Positions 33,701 to 45,708 are shown, counted from the first letter of the stretch. The stretch is DNA of 64,000 nt from Paratinospora sagittata (GCA_035771175.1 CM069608.1:13792019-13856018); one strand, 5' to 3'. Made by a program: numbers and translations. Notes: generated from the letters alone by a model not told the origin.

Positions 33701-35295
33701 AACAAGTTTCCACAAGACTTACGGAACTTCACAAATGGAAGGTTGTGTTAATGAGGAATATCGACATAAAGAATCCTGGCCTCCGTCATCTCCTTCACAA
33801 CAAACTCGCAAAGCTAGAGTGGCTGAACATAACTAATATTAAGGGTTTTGTCTCCCTCAACTTGGTAAGGTTGTTTTACGACAACATGAATATTGTGGGA
33901 CTCCAGGATGAAGGAATCAACCCTATCTTGGAGACACTGATCAGGGGAGTAAAATTTCTTTCAGCGTCGAAACTATTTCTTGACTAATGGAAATCCCAAT
34001 TGGAAACAAGTTCATTGATCCACATGAACCCTAGACTATTGTAGAGATCGTTGAATCAAAAGAACAACTATTCAACTCCCTCACCCAAAAGGCGTACACC
34101 GAAAAGACATACGCTTGCTTCCCAAATAATCTCTTAAAACCAACCCTTGCAAGCCTTGGGAAGGTTGTGGTCGATAACATCCTGCCTGAAGTGGTGAGTA
34201 GAAGTTCAATGCCAAGGGCTCAACTCCTTGTCTTTTACTACATAGACAAGGAAATCTCCATTTCTCAACCTCACATCATCATTCAACAAATGGCCAGAGT
34301 AACCCAAAACCCTACAAAAAAGGAATACCTCGGCTATAGAGCATTAATCATGAAGCTGCTAGCTGAGGCAAACCTTAGCACCTTTGATGAATCATCTATA
34401 CCAATTACTAAAGATGTTGCACTATCCTCCTATTCCAAAAATTTTCAACACAAAAAGAGGGGTGACCGATGAGAAATTATTTGCGCCACTTCAGAGGAAA
34501 ACAGTGAAAGGGCTAGTGATGACACAAAGTGTAGTCGACGAAAGAGTCGGCACAAGATTCTTACCAGGGAGGCGCCAAATAAAGAAGCAAGTCAGATGAC
34601 TGAAATGAACCCAGACCCAAACAATGATCAACCCAATCATCAATGGGTCATGGAGGAAGAAATCGTTGGGAGTCAAGAAGGAAATGTTGGCCAAACCAAC
34701 CCAGATCTAGGCGGACAGGGAGTTTCGGTAAATCCACATTTCTAGAACCCCTCGGCCCAAAGGAATACGATGTCTCAAGTGTTTCCGACTCAGGAAGTAC
34801 CCTACCAACCGACTCCACAATGCCCTATGAACCAACCACCTCAATTTTGGGTTGTACCAAACTTCAGAGAATAGGATACCCCAACGAGTCAATTTTTTCA
34901 AAACTTTCCAACTCAAGCAAATCCAAACTTTCAAGAAGTTCCGGTAAGGGAGACTTCTAGTAGGCCAACTCCAGAAGGTTATCCACGAGTGTCTAGATCT
35001 GCCTATCAAACCAACTACCCTCCACCAATGGGTCAGCTATCCGGCCAATAATTTTCAACAATGCCCATAGCCTACCTTCCACCTATGGGACAACCTGCCT
35101 ACCCTCATCCCAGGGGACAACTAGCAAACCCAAATGACCCGTTACAGTTTATGATGTCTTGTGTCGTTGAAATGCATGACGGGTATAGATCTTTGTTGAA
35201 TCGTATGCAAACCTTAGAAGAACGACAGAACACCCCTCAGCTTTCTTCTAGTAGTCACTCCGCAACTAGTAAGAGAACTAGGCAGGGAAACTAGG
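33700..35295 (+). pseudogene. ORF1-like retroelement protein (putative plant transposon domain)
   Basis: Frames broken by a few stops encode a continuous-looking protein. Blocks LAKLEWLNITNIKGFVSLNL, RLFYDNMNIVG, then after a shift SLGKVVVDNILPEVV, SSMPRAQLLVFYYID and YLGYRALIMKLLAEANL match the general pattern of the 'putative plant transposon protein' family often found as ORF1 in Athila/Tat-type Ty3/gypsy elements. A Pro/Gln-rich tail and a possible coiled coil (MHDGYRSLLNRMQTLEE) follow to 35295. The family assignment is from memory of the pattern and is tentative. It is not part of the chromovirus 2 gag that starts further right. Confidence 0.5.
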
Positions 35296-35339
35296 AAAAT
35301 TACTGGCATTGTAAATTTATTTTTTTATGAATACACTGT

Positions 35340-35700
35340 TTTGTTTGAGACTGTGTTTGGTGGGCCAACTTACAACCATTATTTTTCTTTTGTATCACTA
35401 ACTTTGGAGTGGTATGAGACACAACAAAATTGGAAGATATCAAATAAAAGGTGGAAGTAAGAAAACCCATGACCTTGTGTGAAAAAATATTTGAGGAAAG
35501 TTGATTTACTAACATTATCACAAAGTTTACACAATATGGGACAAGTAAAATTGGACGATACTATTAGTGAACTCCTCTCCAGCTGATGTTTTGTAGAGAC
35601 TGTGTTCATACAGCTTAACTTGGTTGAACCCCTTATTGCTACATTCATGTGGTATGGGACACATGAATTTGGATAATAATCGAGAAGACTAAGGAAAAAA
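35340..35700. repeat. Three degenerate 120-bp tandem units
   Basis: Anchors 'ggtatgagacacaacaaaattgg', 'tatgggacaagtaaaattgg' and 'ggtatgggacacatgaatttgg' (abbreviated comparison) lie near 35410, 35534 and 35650. 'gagactgtgtt' also recurs at 35347 and 35596. The block is non-coding and lies between the ORF1-like region and chromovirus 2 gag. Confidence 0.6.
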
Positions 35701-36069
35701 GTTTGAACACATAAGAATGCGATAGAACGTTAGACCAGGGTATTTACTGAGGCTAATCTTAGAATCTCTATGACTCGTATGGATTTTCAAAAAGATAAAT
35801 ATGTTCACAAAAACTAGAACCAAAATATTTGAAACACTTTCAAAATTTATACTTCTTATATAAACACTTTAACCTTGTTTTACTCCATTGCCAAACATTC
35901 GAGGCACATAAGATTCTTTGATTCCTCACCAAAACCTAACACCATACCTAGAAAGATAGGTGGTTTTATATTTGCAAAACTCTTAAATCTACGAATTGCA
36001 GATAATATCATATAACTATACTTGGCTACATGTCATGAGAAAAATTCCTAAAAGAAGAGTTCTACCTTC

Positions 36070-37285
36070 TCCTTGCCAGTGAGAAAATACAACCCAGAAG
36101 AAGAGGAAGGACACGCACCGCTCGTCTAATAGAGGAGGCACCTCCTAAGACACTGAATTAGGAATTGTCTCCTCCAAGGACGTAGCAAACCTCACAGGAC
36201 ATTGCCACCACTTCTGGACAAGCAGTGCCACCTCAACCTACACCCTTCAACATGCCTCCGGACATGAAACATTTTTTTGCCAGATTCATTGAGGTAATGA
36301 AGGCGACTGTACAAATGGTCGTTAATGAAACAATGGCTAATAAGGTGATCGTCATTTAGGCACCTGTCAGATTTGATTTGAACTGCCAAACCGATCGGAT
36401 CACAAAATACAAAAGGCTCCAACCTATCACTTTTTTCGACACCCCAGAAGTTGATGAGGCTTAGAAATGGCTGGACGAGTCTAAAAAGGCTTTCGAGGCT
36501 ATGAGCGTCATCAATGACAGGAAGATTCCTCTAGTTTCGCACCAACTTGTTGGTGGAGCTAATCTTTGGTGGAAAACAATGAAAGATGACCTAAGGGTAA
36601 ATGTGACAACTATGACTTAAATAGAATTCGATTCATCATTCGTTGATGAGTATTTCCCTGGCGCTGTGAAGAGGCAAAAATTCTAGGAATTTGCAAGGCT
36701 CTATCAGGGCAGCGTGACGATTCTAGAATATGCAGCAAAGTCCACAGAATTATCAGTCTTCTCTCTCTCCACAATCTCTACGGAGCGAGACAAAACTGAG
36801 AAATTCTTCAATGGCCTCAAACCTGACATTCGCCAGGCCCTGGCCTTTTTAGAGCTGAAGAACTTCAGGGAACTTGTGAATATGGCCATGAACTACGAGC
36901 AGGAGAAGATTAATCAGGAACAGAGAAAAAATAAGGGAAAACATGCTGCAACTTTTTCCCAACAGGGCACTCAGCAAGACCTCAAGAAAGAGCCCTACCT
37001 GAATTCAAACTCAACCCTCTCAACCCCTGTGCAAAAACATGAGGCCACGACATCTCTGATTGAAACTTCTAACCCTGGCCATTAAGGTTTTCATAATCAT
37101 AACAGAGGAGGTCGCAATGGCAAGGGTGGTTGTCGAAATGGCAATGACAAAGGTGGTGGCCAGCAACACCACAATTAGCACGGTCAGCAGAACCGACAAC
37201 AATCGCCTCAACATCAAAGGTTGACTTGTTATAACTGTGTCTAATAGGGCCATGTAAAAAATCTTTATACCCACCCCCCATAATC
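36070..37285 (+). pseudogene. Chromovirus 2 gag
   Basis: N-terminal basic region from about 36090, then the gag domain: ITKYKRLQPITFFDTPE, WLDESKKAFEAM, WWKTMKDDL, DEYFPGAVKRQKF, FFNGLKPDIRQALAFLE. Stops occur at 36358, 36463, 36618 and 36685. The long open piece is 36714-37085. A damaged zinc knuckle follows near 37213-37260 (CYNC, two stops, GHVKNLY), with the last cysteine missing. Non-functional. Confidence 0.87.
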
Positions 37286-37429
37286 GCCACGGCCAATTCC
37301 TGCACTCCCAGTCCAACAAACCCCACCTGCTGCTAACGCCCAGCCCCGGCAGAACCAACAGAACTAGGGGCAAAGGCAGCAGGGCAAAGCGTATGCCGTC
37401 GCTCAACAACCCCTTCCAGACAACAATAT

Positions 37430-38078
37430 AGTAGAAGGTACATTTTTTTTGTTCAATACAACGGTGCATGTCTTGTTTGATTCGGGTGCTATGCACTCTT
37501 TTATATCTTTTACATTGGTAAGACATTTGGGGTTGCAACCTGAACCCACAAGCATCACAATCTATGTCTCAACACTAATAGGATTTGGTACTGACGGGAA
37601 AATGAAGTGTTCTAGATGTGAACTTCGAAAACATATAATTTATGCAGATCTCCTAGTGATGGACATACAAGACTTCGACGTCATCCTCGGCATGGACTGG
37701 CTAGCACCACTAAATGCTAAAATTGATTGTTTAAAGAAACAAGTTCAGTTAACCTTGCTCGCTGGGAAGTTTTTGAAAATTCAGGGAACCCGAAAATGGA
37801 TACACAACTCGATTGTCACACTCCTCAAGGCACAACTCCGAGCCCTATCCCTTGGTGATGACAATGAACCATCATTACTATACCCTCTTAAAGTGCATGA
37901 TGTCTCGGTTATATTTGAATTTCCAATGGTTTTTCTAAATAACCTTCCTGGTCTACCTCCATTTCGGGAATTTGATTTTGAGATCAAACTCATACCAGGG
38001 ACTGAACCCATCTCCATCCCACCATACAAAATGTCCAACGTCAAGCTAGTCAAGTTGGACAAACAGCTGAAGGAATAG
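37430..38078 (+). pseudogene. Chromovirus 2 protease and RT start
   Basis: A 209-codon frame from 37449. The aspartic protease active site is intact: LFDSGAMHSFIS near 37476-37511, followed by FDVILGMDWLAP near 37675-37712. The frame continues through the linker FPMVFLNNLPGLPP to the first RT residues, ending at TAG 38076. It is the best preserved protease in the window. Confidence 0.88.
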
Positions 38079-38830
38079 GAAAAGGCAGGCTTCATCAGAA
38101 AAAGTTCATCACCCTGGGGCGCTCTAGTTCTATTCGTTCAAAAAAATGATGGTCCGTTACGACTTTGCATTGACTATCACAAGTTGAATAACACAACCAT
38201 CAATAATAGATATTCATTGCCCAGGATCGATGACTTGTTCAACCAACTTAGAGATGTCAAATACTTCTCTAAGATTGATTTACGGTCCAACTATCACCAA
38301 CTCCGGATCAGAGAGTCGGACATAAATAAAACAATTTTCAGAACTCGGTATGGTCATTACGAGTTCTTGGTCATGTCATTCAGTCTAACAAATGCACCTG
38401 CAGTGCTCATGAATTTGATGAACAGCATTTTCAGACCTTATTTAGACCGATTCTTGGTGGTCTTTGTAGATGATATCTTGGTGTATTCACCAACAGATGA
38501 AGACCATAAGATACATCTGAGGATTGTCTTCCAGACCTTAAGAAACCATTAGTTATATGCAAAGTTGAGTAAGTGTGAATTTTGGGCGAAGAGAGTTTAA
38601 TTCCTAGGTCATGTGGTTTCAAGCAATGGCATTGAAGTAGATCATTCAAAAGTTGAAGCAATATTAAACTGGAAGCTACCTACCACTGTTACTCAAATTC
38701 AGATTTTTCTCATTTGGCTGGCTATTATAGACGTTTCATCAAGGACTTCTCCAAGATTGTTGAACTTATGACCAAACTCACTCGGAAAGACGTATGATTC
38801 ATTTGGAATGCAGCCTGTGAATCGTCATTT
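38079..38830 (+). pseudogene. Chromovirus 2 reverse transcriptase
   Basis: The RT fingers/palm text continues after the stop at 38076. The open frame 38184-38552 carries [27 protein letters not shown] and [15 protein letters not shown], with both catalytic aspartates present. A stop ends it at 38550, and the thumb/connection part (LSKCEFW, FLGHVVS, DHSKVEAILNWK) follows with further stops and a shift near 38700. Confidence 0.9.
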
Positions 38831-39523
38831 TAGGAATTGAAAAAACACCTCACGACAGCACCAATACCAATCACTCCAAGAAATGGAGTTGGATTTTCAC
38901 TATACATCAACGCCTCTCTCCAAGGCTTAGGTGCAGTACTAGTGCAAGACGGTCACGTTGTTGCATATGCTTCTATGCAACTAAAGATTCATGAGGGTAA
39001 TTACCCAACGCATGACTTGGAACTTGCAGCTGTCGTATTAACACTGAAGTTATGGCGTCACTACCTATACGGTGAACTGTTTGAGGTCTTCTTGGATCAC
39101 AAGAGCCTCAAGTACATCTACACTCAAAGAGACCTAAACCTCTACCAAAGATGATGGTTGAAATTTTTGAAAGATTATGACTTTCAACTTCAATACAATC
39201 CGGGAAAAGCCAACGTCGTGGCTGATGCTCTGAGTAGAAAATCTTGTGTTGTTGCTTGTACTCTTAACTTCGAAATGGGGAAGTTGGTTACGAAAATGGA
39301 GAATTTTAACTTACAGCTCATTGAGGAGGGAGGAAGATCGCGACTCTCCCAATTATCAGCCAACTCTGAGCTTATTCAAAAAATTTCAGCTGCTCAAGCC
39401 AACGACCCCATATTAATGGAGAAAAGAGAACTCATCCTCAGCGGACAGGACCTTCCCCACTGGTCGGTCGATGATGGGGCAGTTTTCTACAAAAAAATGT
39501 TTATGCTTACCGAACGATCCTGA
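38831..39523 (+). pseudogene. Chromovirus 2 RNase H and integrase linker
   Basis: The frame 38837-39154 has [20 protein letters not shown] (first Asp is Asn), [20 protein letters not shown] and [15 protein letters not shown] single stop precedes 39158-39523 in the same order: DYDFQLQYNPGKANVVADAL, then the linker ahead of the integrase zinc module. Confidence 0.87.
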
Positions 39524-40530
39524 AGTTTGAAAAGAAGTGCTAACCGAAATGCATTGCTCGAGGTTCGCTATGCATCCTAAGGGAGACAAAATGTACAAGG
39601 ATGTCAAGAGACAATTTTGATTCTCTGGAATGAAGAAAGCTATTGTAGATTATGTTGCTTGATGTCTCGTTTGCTAACAAGTAAAAGCAAAACACAGACT
39701 TCCTTCCGACCTTCTGCAGCCTTTACCTATTGGAGAATGAGAGTGGGAGAACATAGCAATGAACTTTGTTATTGCCTTACCTCAAAATAATAAAGGGCAA
39801 GATGCAATTTGGGTAATCATTGATAGACTTACAAAGTCTGCACACTTTTTACCAATAAAGTCCACGGATAACCCCGCCAAGCTAGCCGAATTGTACGAAA
39901 AGAGATCGTGCACCTCCATGGCATACCTCTCACAATCGTATCCTATCGAGACCCTCGATTAACCTCAAAATTTTGGCAAAACTTCCAGAGTAGAATAGAC
40001 TCCAAGATTACCATGAGCACAACTTTTCACCCACAGACTGACGGGCAGTCGGAGCGTTTAATCCAAATCTTGGAGGGGCATGTTATGATGTTGCATATTG
40101 GACTTTCATGACTGATGGGCAAAGCACTTACATTTGGCTAAGTTTGCATACAACAACAGCTACCAATCCAGTATTGGCATGGCACCATAGGAGGCTGTCT
40201 ATGGTCGCCTTTGCAGATCTCCGGTATGCAGGCTAGACATGGCAGATCCACCGAAATTGGGGCCAAAACTAGTTCAAGAGACTTCTGAGAAGATTATACT
40301 AGTAAAAGAGTGACATTGTGTAACACAAAGTCGACAAAAGAGCTATGTCGACAAGAGGAGCCAGCTTCTAGAATTTGACAAGGGAGACTTTGTTTATCTA
40401 AAAGTCCAGCCTACAAGAGGCATCAAACGCTTTGGGATCAAAGGAAAGCTCTCTCCACGATATATCGGCCCATTTAAGATTGTCGAACGTATTGAAAAAC
40501 TAGCCTATCAATTATCCCTTCCCTCATCCA
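39524..40530 (+). pseudogene. Chromovirus 2 integrase
   Basis: Zinc module remnants (FAMHPKGDKMYKDVKRQ), then the catalytic core with IWVIIDRLTKSAHFLPIK and, after a frameshift near 39905, TTFHPQTDGQSERLIQ. The C-terminal half (40150-40530) is split by stops but recognisable: YNNSYQSSIGMAP, GDFVYLKVQPTRG, LSPRYIGPFKIVER. Inactive. Confidence 0.88.
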
Positions 40531-40830
40531 TGTCTAAAGTTCATGATGTTTTCCATGTATCCATGCTTCGAAAGTACCGTCCTGATCTTTCGCATATTGT
40601 CCCTCTGGTCGAGGTATGGGTTGAAAAAGGAAACAAATATTAGGAGAGAACGATACAAAATTCTGAATACGAAAACTCAAGAACTGAGGCGACGTAGCAT
40701 TCCACTTGTAAAAGTACTCTGGGATCACCACGGAGTAGGGGAAGCAACTTGGGAACTAGGGGAAGCAACTTGGGACCTAGAAGAAATAATTAAACAAAAA
40801 TACCCCGAATTGTTTTCTAGTAATAATTGA
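40531..40830 (+). pseudogene. Chromovirus 2 chromodomain
   Basis: After VFHVSMLRKYRPDLSH the text reads ILNTKTQELRRRSIPLVKVL, WDHHGVGEATWELGEATWD and KQKYPELFSSNN. The phrase GEATWEL/D is tandemly duplicated (a 24-bp repeat near 40738-40778), lengthening the chromodomain by eight residues. This is the hallmark C-terminal domain of chromoviruses. Confidence 0.85.
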
Positions 40831-40923
40831 TGGTGTGATACATTGTACTATTTGACTAATCAATGAAATTTTGAAACTTCCTTTACAATATCTTAATATA
40901 TTGTTTCATTTAAATAACCATGC

Positions 40924-41430
40924 AGATGTCTGAAAACGACACAGACGGGAGTAATGAACCATACACGCCATGGCCTGCTTGAAAATCAGGGGAGAGTCCT
41001 TCAAGTTCAGAAACAAACCACAATTTCTTTGCATCACCAACTCCCTCGCCTCAGTGGCAACGATCCCTATCGCCAGAACATGTATGGCTATATCGTAATG
41101 AAATTACTCGAAACAATCCTGGCAGAATCTCCTACCAAAATTACCAAGCGACCGAATTCGGGCAACTATACGTAAAAGCATTCTGCCACTCAACCTACCT
41201 CCCCTGAAACGTTGTAACTTGCAGTGCCCTACACCAACATCGGTCAGACAAATGTCAGAACCTTCTATGGGCGAATCCGATTCCATTTGCTCTCCATTGT
41301 ATGATGATGTCAAGGATTCCACCGGCCAGAGTATAATTCAGGAACCTTACAAGCAATACCCTGATCTAATGAATGATGACTAAGGCGATGAATCTCCTGA
41401 AGACAACAATCAAGACTACATGGACTGAAA
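40924..41430 (+). pseudogene. Chromovirus 2 extra ORF after pol (decayed)
   Basis: Begins MSENDTDGSNEPYTPWPA at 40924, one stop, then the same frame runs on for about 75 residues (including SPTPSPQWQRSLSPEHVWLY) before another stop near 41208. After a shift an acidic tail (DESPEDNNQDYMD) ends at TGA 41426-41428, just ahead of the polypurine tract. Position, starting residues, a Trp-containing centre and the acidic tail parallel the intact ORF at 19620-20444 of chromovirus 1. It lacks the MGW-proline repeats. Function unknown. Confidence 0.6.
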
Positions 41431-41451
41431 TTTCGAGGGCGAAATTCTTTT

Positions 41452-41464
41452 AAGGGAGGTAGAG
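41452..41464 (+). other. Polypurine tract of chromovirus 2
   Basis: AAGGGAGGTAGAG immediately precedes the 3' LTR and follows 'cgagggcgaaattc', matching the arrangement in chromovirus 1. Confidence 0.85.
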
Positions 41465-44400
41465 TGTAATACCCCTGGTTTACAAAAAAATAAAAATAAA
41501 AAAATAAATTTGGGCCATTGCCTGAACCTTCGGGCAAAAAGCCAGAACCTTTGGGCGAGGAACCTTCGGGCATGTCACTTTTTAAAAAATGGTCCCCTCT
41601 CCCCCCTCCCCTCATTTTCACACCAAAACTACTCATCTCTCCCTCCTTGAGCACTCTCTCTCTCTCTCTCTCTTAGAGACTCTCCACTGGTACAGTGCGA
41701 AGCCACTGGCCGGCAAAGAGTGTAGAACATCAATTGTTCAATCTAAAGGTGGGGAATGAAACATAGGTTTGCGTGTCTTATGATTTTTCATAAAGTTTTC
41801 ATTCATTTATCATTATGTCTATTATTCATTTACACTGCATTATTGCATATAATGTTCATACATGTCATTGTTATGCCTTAATATTTGGAGTCTATGTATT
41901 ACATTGCTACTATGTCGAATTAGTGGTCAATTTGACTCAACCATACTTAGTTTTGTCCTCGGTAACTTTGAATAGTAAACAGGAGGCAGCTTGCTGCTAT
42001 AGAAGACTTGGTATTTAAGCGGGACATTGTGTTCCTGTTATCTCAATGAACCCCATGATATGAATGTTTTGATGATTCCAAGTATCTTCAGTTTGTGTAT
42101 CCAATGATCTTGTCAAGTGTTTCAGATTTTTCAAGAATCAAGATCAAGGAACTATGCTCACAAGCCTATTGAACATCACAAAGTAAAGTTCCGAGTCTGT
42201 CAGTACTTAAAATGTAAAGTCTATCGATCAACTTACTCTCAGCATGATTTTATCGTTTGCATATTTTGATCGTAACATTTTAATCATACCTTATGATTTC
42301 TAAAGTATTTGATTTGATTAAAAGAAACAATGATTTTTATCGAGCTTTGATTGAGAAATCAAAAACCGTTTTTATAAAGTCTTTCAAGACGCTAATGTTT
42401 TAGCAGCGCCTTCTTCGACTTGATGAGTCAGGACGCTGATAAAATATTAGGAAGCTCAAGGTTGAATTGAACTGATTAATAAGAATGCTTACTTCTTAGT
42501 AGCAACCTTTCTTTTATCAAGCTTTGAGAATGTCAGGACACTGACTTAGTTTCAGCTATCTGAAAGTTCTTTTTGTGTTTTAAGTGATTTCTATCTTTAA
42601 GGACGCTGATAAGTTATAAGTTGAATAAATTATCAGGACGCTACTTGCGTAGGAGCGCCCTCATTTTTAGAATCAACTTAAATAACTTTCAGGATGCGTA
42701 CTATCCTTCAGCGCACTTAACATTGTTTTAAACTATTTCTAAATACCATGACGCTTACTCTTGAGTAGCGCCCTCGTGTGTTTAATGTTTTAAAACAAAG
42801 CAGGACGCTAACTGCGAAGTAGCGCCCTCATGATTTAAGTCGTTTAATTGTCAAAGTAAGTCGAGACACTATTCAGTAACGCCCTCACTTTATTGTTCAG
42901 TAGGACGTTGATGTTCTATGAGCGCCCTCAAAGGAACAAAACGACATAAATTATATTTTTGTTGTTCTAACATGTACGTCCTTTTTGCCATCTTTTTAGA
43001 AAAACTTTTCGTACAAATCAATTTTTTGTATTTGTAAGAGATATTTTCTGATTCACGAACCACGTCTTCTAAAACTTTCCTTATTCGTGTAACTGGAGAA
43101 AATCAGAATATTCATGAAATGTGCAGTTGCCATTTTCGTGATATATTCTAGTTGTTGTGAGTAAACATTCATATTTGAAATTCAAATTCAAATGAACAAC
43201 AACTTCATCTCTACAAGTCTATAAATACAAACACTTAATAATTTGTTAAGACCACCGAAAGTTCTCTGAGCTAAAACACTTTTTGAAAGTTAGTCGAATT
43301 TTCATTTGATTCAAAAAGCTTAAGTTATTATAGTTTCAAAGCATTTTATTTGAATCATTACTTATTCAAATGATTTTTACACTGAGCTAAGATTCTATTT
43401 TTGTTTGAAAATTGATTTGAAAGTTTGAACTGTTTTTCACTCAAATTATTCAGCACTGTTTTTACTTATATCATTCTTGCTGAAAAAGAAATTTGAGAGA
43501 TAGTTCATAGGATACAGTTGTACTCAATTTCATATCTTGAATACTGTATCAAGGTTGTAAAAGCAGTTAGATAAACTACTGAGTTGATATTCTATGTTCA
43601 ACAAGGTCAGGTCTTCTCACACCCGTAAGTTGAGAGACGGTAGTTCTCACACTCGTAAGTTGAGAAAGCTTAGGTTTGTCTCACATCGGTAAGTTGGGAT
43701 AGGTTGGTCTCAAGCCTGAAAGTTGAGCAGTGTAACGGTTGTTCTCACACCCGCAAGTTGTGAAAAGGTGTAACGGTTTGATTCTCACCTGTAAGAGAAT
43801 CCCTTAGTGATAAGGTTGAAAATCCTAACTGAGGAGGTTAGGTAGTGGACTTAAGCAAGTAGCCGAACCACTATAAATCGATTGTGCATATTTGTTTAAT
43901 TTCTGCACTTTATTTTTGTCATTGTAATTGTTTTTAAATTGTCTAAGTGTCCAATTCGCCCCCCCTTTTTGGACATATCTGGGCCAATAGTTGCCACCTC
44001 TCGACCTGGGGACTGGTCTGGTTGGTCCTATTGAAAGTTGTTTGCGTGTATAAGTTATACTGGACATCCTAATAATGCACGTGGTAATGCCGACTCTGAT
44101 AAGCATCACCAAACATTGTCAAATCCTGTCTAATAGATGTAAAGATCGGATCCACACATGCATAGTCATCATACATGAAATAAGAATCACCTTGGGATGT
44201 AAATGGTTTGTGATCTATGGAATAGTTATTGGAGCAATTGTGCTCACTATTATTGATGTTTTCCCTAGATATGGATGTACGATGTGAACCTAGGATTACT
44301 TGAGGATGGACGTCTGTATGTGAACCCAGGGCGATGAACGGTCACAAAACCATTACGAGACGGTGTTATGCATATATTTTTGTTAAGCCACGTTGTACTG

Positions 44401-44764
44401 TTTATGATGCTATGTTGTGTATATGTGATGTTTGATTATGAAGTATTTTTTATTAATTGTCATGTTCACGAACTATTTTACCCATTGGGCAATAGCTCAC
44501 CCTGTTGTTAACCATTTTTATAAGAGTCTAGGGTGGATTGGGTGGAGGTGTTTGGGCCCTCATTTTGTACCTCTTGCTTATTTTCTAGGGAGATTTTGAG
44601 AGGATGTTCCCTCAATTATACTTTGTACAAATATATTCTGAAATTAATGAAATCATATTTGTATTCAAATTGCGTACCTGCACACTCGGTAATTGTTATA
44701 ATGAATTTGCGCCCCCACCTGTGAGTGTTCTGCCGGTTTAGGCGCGTCCGGGCGGGGTATGACA
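41465..44764 (+). repeat. Chromovirus 2 3' LTR, split by family A LTR
   Basis: Starts TGTAATACCCC at 41465 and ends GGGGTATGACA at 44764. The interval 42036-43989 is an inserted family A LTR, leaving about 1.35 kb of own sequence. A pyrimidine (CT)n tract lies near 41652-41674. The fragment at 370-475 in this window is related to 41946-42033. Confidence 0.87.
42036..43989 (+). mobile_element. Family A LTR, copy 2 (apparently solo)
   Basis: TGTTATCTCAATGAACCCC...GGCCAATA, 1954 bp, flanked by gttcc (42031-42035) and gttgc (43990-43994), a probable 5-bp duplication with one change. It has the same plan as copy 1: palindrome array 42385-42940, TATA box CTATAAATAC near 43220, 'ctcacacccgtaagttgag' units 43615-43770. 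The end CCAACA has mutated to CCAATA. Confidence 0.88.
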
Positions 44765-44898
44765 ATAGGCTTGTGAGCTCTATTCTTTGATCTTAATTTT
44801 TGATAGATCTGAAACACTTAACAAGATCATTAGATTACACAAACGTGAGTAGTTTGGAATCATCAAAATATTCTCATCCTATATTCCTTGAGATAACA
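44765..44898 (-). mobile_element. Inverted family A LTR, 5' end piece
   Basis: Reverse complement of the first about 134 bp of family A, ending CCTTGAGATAACA at 44898. It joins directly to the end of the chromovirus 2 LTR. Together with 30272-30335 and 33112-33412 it may be the far end of one inverted LTR that was invaded repeatedly, or the end of a second LTR copy. Confidence 0.8.
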
Positions 44899-45705
44899 GA
44901 TAGGCATGCATTCATTTTATCATTACATAATTTGTCAAAAAGATTTTGCATACTCCAAGATATATAATTTGTCAACTTGTAAGCTTGTACCCTCATTTTA
45001 ATAGAGTTCTAAGTCTCTTTTTTAAGCATTTGCATGTTCCTTATTTGCATATTTAATATTTGTTTATTCCTTATCTATTTTCCTTCTTGCTCCCTATGTG
45101 CATGTCAAAGGTAATATATGAATTGAAGAACAATGTTAGTGATAGCTTGATATGCATTGTTGCTCGTTGAGTACTTATTAACTATAACTTTTATGTCAAA
45201 GGGTTATCTAACTATAATGGCTAAAAATGTTGTACAAAAGTTGGAAAAAATGGTTTACATGCATATGAAAGACCAATTCCTCCCCCAAATTGTATGCATT
45301 CTTATAATATTCTTTCATGTTTGGCCAAATTCGTTGTTCTTGATTCCCCTTACTTTCTTCTGTTTCGTTTTCCTTAGTTGAATAATCGTGCGTTGTATGT
45401 TTGTTCCATGAAAAATCCCTCAAATCCTAGATCACAAAAGTCTATAAAAAAGACCCTAGAAATCGACATAAAAAGCATTGAATATTAAAACAATGGAAAT
45501 TAATGGTGTAACTTTTATTGGACATCTTTCTCGATACATTCACAATCTGAAAAAAAGAGCCCTGGATACATGCTTACATGGAGATCCACTTATTAACTAA
45601 TTCAAATGGCAATATAAACCACAAATACAACACAAAAAAGCTTTTTTGCTTACATTCTCACACCAAATACAGAAACTTCAAATATACCATACATCTTCAT
45701 TGAAC
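44899..45705. other. AT-rich DNA, no gene seen
   Basis: No coding, RNA or repeat family recognised. It lies between the retroelement nest and the 3' end of the expansin-like gene. Confidence 0.5.
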
Positions 45706-45708
45706 AAA

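Larger units (their letters stand above)
36060..44764 (+). mobile_element. Chromovirus 2, 5'-truncated Ty3/gypsy element
   Basis: Contains gag, PR, RT, RNase H, INT, chromodomain, an extra decayed ORF, a polypurine tract and a 3' LTR (41465-44764) that is split by a family A LTR. No 5' LTR or PBS was found before gag, so the left end is truncated. The right LTR end, GGGGTATGACA, abuts inverted family A LTR sequence (44765-44898), its insertion target. It is a different lineage copy from chromovirus 1 but shares the same overall plan, including the extra ORF. Confidence 0.88.

Noticed and set aside
37020..37538. 172-codon minus-strand ORF over chromovirus 2
   Set aside because: Antisense to gag zinc knuckle and protease; no codon or domain support.
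44075..44287. 70-codon ORF in the chromovirus 2 LTR
   Set aside because: Lies in LTR sequence with no coding counterpart.
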